Origin: Candidatus Bipolaricaulota bacterium
GTDB taxonomy: Bacteria > Bipolaricaulota > Bipolaricaulia > Bipolaricaulales > Bipolaricaulaceae
Assembly (NCBI GenBank): GCA_014360945.1
Contig: JACIWM010000029.1
Location: forward strand, 1-12,942
DNA: 12,942 nucleotides
Direction of reading: 5' to 3'
This document shows, piece after piece, positions 5,400 to 11,878 of the stretch. Both the position numbers and the translations under genes were made by a program. Positions within the stretch are counted from its first letter, which is position 1; each line of letters starts with the position of its first letter. A model generated the notes under the pieces. That model was not told the origin of the DNA and made no database searches. It saw nothing but the letters and a program-made list of their open reading frames with translations.

Positions 5400-6404
5400 A
5401 TGACATATCTTCTGCGGCGGTTAGGATATATAGTTCTTACCTTATGGGGACTCACCCTTATAACTTTCATCCTTACCCGTGTCGTGCCTGGAGACCCTGC
5501 CCGGACCGCTGCTGGCCCTCAAGCAAGACAGGAACAAATTGAACAGGTCAGAAAGATGTACGGTCTCGACAAACCCCTGTGGATCCAGTACGGAATTTAC
5601 ATGCGAAATCTCATTCGTGGCGACTTTGGAAAATCACTTTGGTCAAAGCGGCCGGTAATCGAGGATTTAAAAGCCTACTTTATTCCTACTATGGAGTTGG
5701 GCCTTGCCGCAGGACTCATGTTTTTCTGTCTGGGAGTCCCCTTGGGAATCTTGTCCGCCGTTTACCGCAACAGACTCTTGGACCACTTTTTGCGCTTCTT
5801 CTCCTTAGTCGGTGTTTCATTTCCCGTTTTTATTCTTGGCCTTGTCTTGCAACTTGTCTTTTACAAGCTCTTGGGGTGGTTTCCAGCAAATGGCAGGATT
5901 GATCCTTTTATAGGGCCCCCCAGGAATATCACCGGCTTTTACGTGCTCGATAGTCTCCTTGCCGGTAACTGGAGATCCCTCCTCTCTTCTTTGCACCATC
6001 TTTTCCTTCCCGCAGTTACCCTAGCCTACGGGTCACTGGCTGTGGTTTCCCGTATGACACGAGCTAGCCTTCTTGAGGTGCTCTCTCAAGATTACGTTCG
6101 TACAGCCCGAGCCAAAGGGCTTGTCGAACGCGCAGTCCTTCTCAAACACGCCCTTCGCAATGCCTTGATTCCTATCCTTACCATTACCGGACTCCAAATC
6201 GGCTCACTTCTTGGAGGTGTAGTCCTTGTGGAGATCATCTTTTCCTGGCCCGGGCTTGGGACATACGCCTACACAGCAGTTACAGTACTTGATGTCAATG
6301 CTATCATGGCTATCACCATAGTCACTGGCATCCTTTACGCTGGAATCAATCTTATTGTAGACCTCCTTTACACCGTAGTGGACCCAAGGATACGTTACCG
6401 ATGA
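5400..6404 (+). CDS. ABC transporter permease, DppB/OppB type
   Basis: 334 residues of the binding-protein-dependent permease family, first permease of a Dpp/Opp/Nik-type importer. The N-terminus MTYLLRRLGYIVLTLWGLTL, then RVVPGDPA, is the usual DppB opening; YGLDKPLWIQYG and GDFGKS follow. The cytoplasmic EAA loop that contacts the ATPase lies at about residues 232-255 (YVRTARAKGL...ALRNALIP). Six hydrophobic helices are evident. The ATG lies 5 bases after the T-run of the intrinsic terminator and has no Shine-Dalgarno sequence at normal spacing; the only GGAGGGG is buried in the terminator stem about 29 bases upstream. Expression should therefore be well below that of the binding protein. 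The stop overlaps the next gene by four bases. Confidence 0.95.
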   Translation: MTYLLRRLGYIVLTLWGLTLITFILTRVVPGDPARTAAGPQARQEQIEQVRKMYGLDKPLWIQYGIYMRNLIRGDFGKSLWSKRPVIEDLKAYFIPTMELGLAAGLMFFCLGVPLGILSAVYRNRLLDHFLRFFSLVGVSFPVFILGLVLQLVFYKLLGWFPANGRIDPFIGPPRNITGFYVLDSLLAGNWRSLLSSLHHLFLPAVTLAYGSLAVVSRMTRASLLEVLSQDYVRTARAKGLVERAVLLKHALRNALIPILTITGLQIGSLLGGVVLVEIIFSWPGLGTYAYTAVTVLDVNAIMAITIVTGILYAGINLIVDLLYTVVDPRIRYR

Positions 6405-7249
6405 GGGAAAAATTGCACGCCATTTGGAAATTTCTGCGCCCCAGCAAAAATCCTTTGGGCTTTTTAGGGGTTGTGCTTATAACGTTTATTTCACTGCTCG
6501 CCATAATTGCTCCATACATTGCTCCTTACAGCCCATACAAAGTGAATTTAGCGAGAAGGTTGCACCCGCCTTCTTGGCAGCATCTTTTTGGAACCGATGA
6601 ACTTGGACGTGACATTTTTTCGCGTGTGTTAGTTGGCGCTAGAATTTCTCTTCAATCTGCGATAGTAATAATTGGTCTGTCCTTGAGTTTAGGGACAATA
6701 ATTGGAGCATTCGGAGCCTTGGCTGGAGGGTGGATTGACGACGTTCTTATGCGCCTTACCGATGCTTTTCTTGCTTTTCCATATTTGATTTTTGCCATGC
6801 TTGTCTCAGCAGTGCTCGGCCCGAGCCTTTCCAACGCCATGCTTGCTATCTCTGTTACTTGGTGGCCATGGTATGCGCGTCTCGCTCGAGGCCAAATCCT
6901 CTCTGTCAAGAACCAGCTCTACGTAGAAGCAGCCAGGGCCATTGGGGTTGGAGGAATGCGCCTGTTTTTCAGCTATTTTTTGCGCAACGCTCTATCCCCG
7001 TTGGTTGTCCAAGCCACTTTGGATGTAGGATATGCAATTCTCCTTACCTCAAGCCTCAGCTTTGTGGGTTTAGGTGCGCAACCGCCCACTCCAGAATGGG
7101 GCAGAATGGTTGCCGACGGGCGTCAGTACTTGCTTTCCTATTGGTGGGTCCCTATTTTCCCTGGGCTAGCTATTTTTATAACCGTTCTGGGATTCAACTT
7201 AGTCGGAGATGCCATCAGAGATTTCACTGATCCACGGATGCGGGGGTGA
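6401..7249 (+). CDS. ABC transporter permease, DppC/OppC type
   Basis: 282 residues, normal for DppC/OppC. It has the N-terminal OppC-type helix, followed by IIAPYIAPYSPY and the signature FGTDELGRDIFSRVLVGARI. The EAA loop is at about 174-195 (YVEAARAIGVGG...LRNALSP), and the C-terminus has SSLSFVGLGAQPPTPEWGRM and FNLVGDAIRDFTDPRMRG, all typical. It forms the transmembrane pore with the DppB-type partner encoded immediately upstream (ATGA overlap, coupled translation). In most Dpp/Opp operons the two ATPases (DppD and DppF) come next; here the next gene is a kinase, and no ATPase gene is present in the window. The importer must use ATPases encoded elsewhere. Confidence 0.95.
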   Translation: MREKLHAIWKFLRPSKNPLGFLGVVLITFISLLAIIAPYIAPYSPYKVNLARRLHPPSWQHLFGTDELGRDIFSRVLVGARISLQSAIVIIGLSLSLGTIIGAFGALAGGWIDDVLMRLTDAFLAFPYLIFAMLVSAVLGPSLSNAMLAISVTWWPWYARLARGQILSVKNQLYVEAARAIGVGGMRLFFSYFLRNALSPLVVQATLDVGYAILLTSSLSFVGLGAQPPTPEWGRMVADGRQYLLSYWWVPIFPGLAIFITVLGFNLVGDAIRDFTDPRMRG

Positions 7250-7256
7250 ATTAAAC

Positions 7257-8168
7257 ATGGAGCTTGTGGCTATTGGCGATATTAATTTAGACACAATTAT
7301 TACGGTGCCTCGGCTTCCAAAACCGGATGAGGAGGTGGAAATACTAGACCTTAGAGAAGTGCCTGGCGGAGATGCAGCTAACGTAGCTGTGGCCTTCGCT
7401 CGGCTTGGAGGTGAAGCAGGAATGATCGGGGCGGTAGGAAACGACTCGGCTGGGGAGCTCTTGCGTGCACATCTTTCGACTTCTGGGGTGGATGTCACGC
7501 GAGTGTTGATAACGCAAGGACCGAGTGGGCACGCCTTCTCCTTAGTAGAGCCGAACGGCATTCGACGCCTCCTTTACATCCGTGGCGCTAACAGCCTAAG
7601 GAAGCTTACCTACGAGGACCTCATTTATGTCAAGAAATCAAAGTGGTTTTACGTCGCTGACCCTCTTCCTCAAACAATAGAGGTACTTAAAGCTTGGTAT
7701 GAAAACTACGAAGATCTTCCTCAACTTGCTTTGGACCCGGGTTCCGCCGGAGCTTCGCGGAAAGAAGGCTTTTTTGCTCCACTTTTCCCGTATCTTTCCG
7801 CCCTCTTGTTGAATGAGGGGGAGGCTATGACCCTTACTGACCAGGATTCCCTAGAGGGGGCGGTAGAACACTTAAAACAAATCTGCCCCTTAGTGGTGGT
7901 GAAACGAGGGGACAAAGGGGCTTTTGTTGCCACTTCGAAGGAGGAATTCTCTCTTCCTGCCTATCCAATCCAAGCGGTGGACACCACCGGCTGTGGAGAT
8001 GCTTTCAACGCAGCGTTCCTCTTTTGTCTTGTCCGGGGGAGGTCTCCTCGAGAAGCAGCACAATGGGGGAACGCTGCCGGAGCCTTGGCAGCTCAAAAAA
8101 TGGGGGCATATGCCCCCTGTTTGGAGGAACTCGAGGAATTCATGCTCCGTTTTAAGGAGGTGGTCTAA
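7257..8168 (+). CDS. PfkB-family carbohydrate or nucleoside kinase
   Basis: 303 residues of the ribokinase/PfkB superfamily, which phosphorylates sugars, nucleosides or sugar-amine adducts with ATP. The N-terminal substrate region has IGDINLD (residues 6-12) and the glycine-rich PGGDAANVAVAFARLG (36-51), matching PfkB signature 1. The C-terminal signature 2, DTTGCGDAF (242-250), gives the anion hole and catalytic base Asp248; the usual Ala of TGAGD is Cys246. The start at 7257 (GGGGGTGA ten bases upstream, sequence MELVAIGD) fits the family; an in-frame ATG at 7209 would extend into the permease gene without homology. It starts 7 bases after the permease stop. Family alone does not reveal the substrate. 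In fructoselysine (Frl) operons the kinase is also PfkB-type, a parallel and not proof. Confidence 0.92.
   Translation: MELVAIGDINLDTIITVPRLPKPDEEVEILDLREVPGGDAANVAVAFARLGGEAGMIGAVGNDSAGELLRAHLSTSGVDVTRVLITQGPSGHAFSLVEPNGIRRLLYIRGANSLRKLTYEDLIYVKKSKWFYVADPLPQTIEVLKAWYENYEDLPQLALDPGSAGASRKEGFFAPLFPYLSALLLNEGEAMTLTDQDSLEGAVEHLKQICPLVVVKRGDKGAFVATSKEEFSLPAYPIQAVDTTGCGDAFNAAFLFCLVRGRSPREAAQWGNAAGALAAQKMGAYAPCLEELEEFMLRFKEVV
8154..8160 (+). promoter_or_regulatory. Ribosome-binding site fixing the BtpA start
   Basis: AAGGAGG lies 9 bases before the ATG at 8170, within the last codons of the kinase gene. It supports 8170 as the true start, rather than an in-frame ATG at 7924 deep inside the kinase gene. 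Confidence 0.75.
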
Positions 8169-8169
8169 A

Positions 8170-8982
8170 ATGGGAACCTCCCGCCTTTGGCAACTTACAA
8201 AACCGATCATTGGGATGGTGCACCTACCTCCCCTTCCTGGTTCACCGGGTTATCGGGGAGAATCCATTGAGGAAATTGTGCGGTTTGCTCTTCGCGAGGC
8301 CGAGGCTCTATTGGAGGGTGGAGTGGACGCCATCTTGGTGGAGAACTTTCATGACCACCCTTATCCCATAACAAAGGTGCCCACACCTACTCTTATCGCC
8401 ATGGCCGTATTGACCCACCGCGTAAAGGAAGCAGTGGACGTCCCTGTAGGTGTAAACCTTCTTTTTAACGATGCGGAAAACGAACTCTATTTGGCATGGT
8501 GTTTGGAACTCGATTTTATTCGAGTTGAAGGCTTCGTTGATCTTCTTCTCTCCGACATGGGCCCCCTTATGCCCGCCGCCCCGAGTTTGATGCGCCTGCG
8601 GCGGGAGCTCAAAGCGGAACGGGTGGCAATATTGGCTGACGTACAGGGCAAGTACACTTATGCTTTGCCGGCTCGCGATGTGGCCGACTCAGCCCGTGAT
8701 GCTCTTGAGCGAGGTGGAGCTGACGCGGTAATCCTCACGGGTGCAAAAACCGGTCAAAGTGTCCCGCTGGAACTGGTAAAACAGGTTAAAAAAGAACTTC
8801 CTCAAGCACGCGTTCTGGTAGGAAGCGGGGTCACTCCTGAAACCGTTGTGGATCTTTTGGCAATAGCGGACGGGGCTATTGTGGGAAGCTACTTCAAGCG
8901 GGATGGTAACGTCCATAATCCTGTGGATCCTCACAGAGTGCGAAAACTCATGGAGGCTGCCCGTCGCGCGAAGGAGGGATGA
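8170..8982 (+). CDS. BtpA/SgcQ-family TIM-barrel protein
   Basis: 270 residues, normal for the BtpA family (COG0434), predicted phosphate-binding TIM-barrel enzymes of unproven reaction. Cyanobacterial BtpA affects photosystem I; E. coli SgcQ lies in a sugar-phosphotransferase operon. Visible motifs: IIGMVHLPPLPGSP (residues 13-26), GGVDAILVENFHD (ENFHD at 58-62), VNLLFND (95-101), ADVQGKY (156-162), VGSGVTPE (from 217) and IVGSYFKRDG (237-246). The last two form a phosphate-grip-like C-terminal end. Relative to the family pattern, NVLRND reads NLLFND and ADVHVKH reads ADVQGKY, suggesting a distinct subgroup. The gene starts one base after the kinase stop and overlaps purD by one base. Its likely substrate is the phosphorylated product of the kinase, which is inference. 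Confidence 0.88.
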   Translation: MGTSRLWQLTKPIIGMVHLPPLPGSPGYRGESIEEIVRFALREAEALLEGGVDAILVENFHDHPYPITKVPTPTLIAMAVLTHRVKEAVDVPVGVNLLFNDAENELYLAWCLELDFIRVEGFVDLLLSDMGPLMPAAPSLMRLRRELKAERVAILADVQGKYTYALPARDVADSARDALERGGADAVILTGAKTGQSVPLELVKQVKKELPQARVLVGSGVTPETVVDLLAIADGAIVGSYFKRDGNVHNPVDPHRVRKLMEAARRAKEG

Positions 8983-10265
8983 TGAAGATTCTTGTTGTGG
9001 GAAATGGAGCCCGTGAACACGCTATAGCTGCCGCGCTTAGCCGTTCCCCTCAAAAACCCAGAATTTTTGCATTTATGTCTACCCCTAATCCTGGCATCAT
9101 TCGGTTAGCAGAGGACTGGATTGCTGGTGAGCTCACTGATGTTGAGGCCATCGCTCAATACTCAAAGAAAACAAACGTTGACCTCGTGATATTCGGGCCT
9201 GAGACGCCTCTAGCCGCCGGAGCTGTAGACGGACTAGAAGAGAAAGGCTTCCTTTGCGTTGGACCTAGGAAAGCACTAGCACGTCTCGAGGCCGACAAAG
9301 CGTTTATGCGAGAGTTTATGGCTAAGCATATAGGGTGGGGCTACCCTCAATGGTGGACTTTTACAAACCCTAAATCTCTAAAAACTCATCTCCTTTCTCA
9401 TCCGGATGTGGTAATAAAACCGGTCGGCCTTACCGGGGGAAAGGGAGTGCGAATTTTGGGCAAGCAGATCTCAAGTTTAGAAGAGGCTCTAGAATACGCC
9501 CGTTCATACCTTGAGCACGAAGGAAGAATACTTGTTGAAGAGCGCCTGCATGGAGAAGAGTTTTCTCTTATGGTCTTCACCGACGGCAAAAAAGTCCACG
9601 CAATGCCACTTGTTCAGGATTACAAATTTGCTTACGAAGGAGATCAAGGCCCCATGACCGGAGGAATGGGGTCTTACTCATGTGCTGACCACCTTCTTCC
9701 ATTCGTTTCTCCTAACGATTACGAAATAGCTCTAGAGATTGTAGTAAAGACTGTACATGAATTGAGCAAGATTTTTGGGATCCCCTACCGAGGAGTTTTA
9801 TACGGGCAATTTATCCAAACCGACGTTGGCCCAAGGGTAATAGAGTTCAACGTGCGCTTTGGTGATCCAGAAGCGATAAACGTTCTCGCATTGCTTGAAA
9901 CAGACGCGGTGGCCGTTTTCCTTTCCATCGCCACCGGAGACCTACTTGAAGAAATCAAGTTTGCCCACAAAGCCACAGTTTGTAGGTATCTTGTTCCCCA
10001 AGGGTATCCAGATAATCCAGAAGCAGGAATTATCTTTTCATTACCTCTAGAACAGCTTGCTACAGCTGGCGTAGAGGTATACTTTGGATCGGTGACGGAA
10101 GAAGCTCCAGGGAAATATCGGACTACTTCTTCCCGAAGCATAGCCCTTCTTGCACAAGCTGACACACCTCTTGAAGCAAAATCGATACTTGACAAAGCTT
10201 TAGATAAAATTCCTCATCAGCTTTATTGGCGTCGTGACATTCCTCGCCTACATTGTGGGAGCTAG
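8982..10265 (+). CDS. purD: PurD-like ATP-grasp ligase (phosphoribosylamine-glycine ligase family)
   Basis: 427 residues, full length for PurD, which joins phosphoribosylamine and glycine using ATP. N-terminal domain: MKILVVGNGAREHA, then NPGI and FGPETPLAAG. ATP-grasp core: IKPVGLTGGKGV (145-156) and ILVEERLHGEEFSLMVF, archaeal-style wording. C-terminal: VIEFNVRFGDPEAINVL (RFGDPE 292-297) and LYWRRDIP. The substrate loop differs from canonical PurD: QDHKR is QDYKF (212-216) and GPNTGGMG is GPMTGGMG (223-230). The start at 8982 sits 4 bases after GGAGG; an ATG at 8979 is too close to it. It is the last gene of the operon, with no other purine gene beside it. The gene symbol reflects family; the reaction here may differ. 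Confidence 0.85.
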   Translation: MKILVVGNGAREHAIAAALSRSPQKPRIFAFMSTPNPGIIRLAEDWIAGELTDVEAIAQYSKKTNVDLVIFGPETPLAAGAVDGLEEKGFLCVGPRKALARLEADKAFMREFMAKHIGWGYPQWWTFTNPKSLKTHLLSHPDVVIKPVGLTGGKGVRILGKQISSLEEALEYARSYLEHEGRILVEERLHGEEFSLMVFTDGKKVHAMPLVQDYKFAYEGDQGPMTGGMGSYSCADHLLPFVSPNDYEIALEIVVKTVHELSKIFGIPYRGVLYGQFIQTDVGPRVIEFNVRFGDPEAINVLALLETDAVAVFLSIATGDLLEEIKFAHKATVCRYLVPQGYPDNPEAGIIFSLPLEQLATAGVEVYFGSVTEEAPGKYRTTSSRSIALLAQADTPLEAKSILDKALDKIPHQLYWRRDIPRLHCGS

Positions 10266-10277
10266 CGCCCATTGCTT

Positions 10278-11824
10278 TTATCTAAAATAAAAACTTAGCC
10301 AGGCTTCATTTTCCCATTCGTAGTAGTGAAGCTCCAGGGTATGAAAGCCGGCGGTGAGGAAGTGCTGGATGGATTGCTCCCCGCACCGAAGAGCTTCTCC
10401 CATACCCCAATGGTCCAGAACTTTCTTACCATCGATGTAAAGAGCAAAGCAGTTGTTGCCCGCAACGCGGAAAAAGTAGTACGAGTCAACCGGAAGATAA
10501 ATTATGGCGTATGCTTTAAAGCCCACGTGATCGAACTCTTGCTTGAAGAGGCAGCCATAACTCCAGTCAAAGAAGAAATTGAGCGGGAAAGAGTCTATAC
10601 CGAGTTCTTCGCCAAATACGCCAGGAGCCGACATCTTGTACCAATGGACCTCCCAAGACGAGGTAGGGGCACGGAGTTCCTTTACCTCCTTGGCTATACT
10701 CAGAACCGAGGTTTTTAGTTCGCTTAGGGACTCATTGAGAGCGTTCACTTGACGGGACAAAACCTCAAACTCTGCCTCGTATTTCTCCTCCAAAGCTTTC
10801 AACCCTTCGCGCATAATAGTTGTTTCCACCTCAAGCTTTTCCACCTTTTCTGCAATTCCTCCCACGCTTTGTCGCAAAGTTGGAATGAGCATTACAAAAG
10901 CTTCAATGTTCTGAGAATACCCTACGGTTAATTGTGAAACCTGCGATTGCAGGCTGCTGATCTTTTCCTGGAGTCGCTCAATGGCCTCCTCTTGAGCTCT
11001 TTGAAGTTGATCAAACAGGCCAAACGCGTTTGTCAGAAGTTGCATCTTTTCTTCAATTTCAGTGATGTTTTCCTGAACGTCCTTCAAATCTTGAGCAAAG
11101 AGATCTTGTTCTCTTTTCAATTCGGAAAATTCTTCTTGTAGCGTGCTGATCTTCTCACGAATTTCATCATAGCGGTTCTGCCATTGGGACTTAAGGTTCT
11201 CCACCTTATTTTCTAAGGCTGCAATGAGCTTTCTTACCTCAGCCACATAGGCATCCACCAGCTTAAACTTCTCCTCCAGCGCAATATTTTGATTCCAAAG
11301 TTTCAAGACGGCTTCGTCCAACCCCAAAACTTTGGCCGTGGGACGGAATGTTATTTCTGCATTGCCTGTCCAATCGAAATATTCAAGAACCATTCTATGA
11401 AGACCAGCTCGCAATTCAACCGTTTTCTCACCGGAGTTAAGGGAAGACTTCGGAGCTAATCGCCACTCATCCAGTAAAAGCTTGCCATCAAGATATAGCC
11501 GGAACCCATCGTCTGCCCACACGTAAAACACGGCAGTGTGGGATTTCTCGACAAAGAAGACTGTTTCGGCGCGAAATCCAACACGATCGTCTCGCCAGGT
11601 AGCAAAACTTACTGGCAAAAAACGGGAGCATCTAAGATTATCCCGCCGCCCCATTTTTTGCTAATTTCAAATGATCCGAAGACATCGGCACATATATAGC
11701 GTCCAAATACGTAAAAGCCGTCAACACGATCTATATCGTACCATCTCGCTATCCAGTAAGGACCAGCCAAAGCAACTGATGTCTCCATAAATAACGCAAC
11801 AATAACCATCAAGACCCTTTTCAT
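10278..11824 (-). pseudogene. Secreted PA14-coiled coil-PA14 protein, frame interrupted once
   Basis: Two overlapping leftward frames form one protein of about 515 residues if a single -1 shift occurs. The first frame (11824-11609) opens with signal peptide MKRVLMVIVALFMETSVALA, then GPYWIARWYD and SKKWGGG, the start of a PA14-like domain. The second (to 10278) continues it: RVGFRAETVFFVEKSHTAVF, DDGFRLYLDGKLLLDEW and LRAGLHRMVLEY. A coiled coil of about 200 residues, rich in Glu/Lys/Leu/Gln, follows, then a second PA14 domain (ALYIDGKKVLDHWG, TAGFHTLELHYYEW). PA14 domains usually bind carbohydrate, so an exported surface or matrix role is likely. AGGAGGTGA, 9 bases (counting from GGAGG) before the ATG, supports the start. 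Whether this is decay, an assembly error or programmed slippage is unresolved. It follows the hydrolase gene by 54 bases. Confidence 0.75.
11609..11665 (-). other. Frame-change zone with two homopolymer runs
   Basis: Within this stretch both reading frames of the PA14 gene are open. On the coding strand it contains A6 (complement of 11654-11659, AGCAAAAAATGG) and T6 (complement of 11617-11622, CCCGTTTTTTGCC). One extra T in the T6 run would join the frames as DAPVFLPVSFATWRDD, which aligns better with a PA14 domain than a shift at the A6 run. Either run could be miscalled or could promote polymerase or ribosome slippage. Confidence 0.6.
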
Positions 11825-11878
11825 CTCCCCTCACCTCCTAGCCTCATATTTTCTTCCAGCCTTGGCCAAAAGCGAGAG

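Noticed and set aside
7209..7256. N-terminal extension of the PfkB kinase from ATG 7209
   Set aside because: It overlaps the permease gene; the family begins at MELVAIGD (7257), which has an SD-like GGGGGTGA upstream.
2963..8168. Assignment as a fructoselysine (Frl) operon
   Set aside because: A UTRA regulator and PfkB kinase fit, but there is no SIS-domain deglycase; BtpA and PurD-like genes take its place.
7924..8169. 82-residue N-terminal extension of the BtpA protein
   Set aside because: It is a frame inside the kinase gene; AAGGAGG at 8154 and family length place the start at 8170.
10262..10295. Bidirectional terminator between purD and the PA14 gene
   Set aside because: Only an A/T-only inverted repeat (TTTTAT/ATAAAA) is present; there is no GC-rich stem, so it is not called.
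10326..10718. Rightward 130-codon ORF opposite the C-terminal PA14 domain
   Set aside because: Antisense shadow; the leftward frame has clear PA14 motifs.
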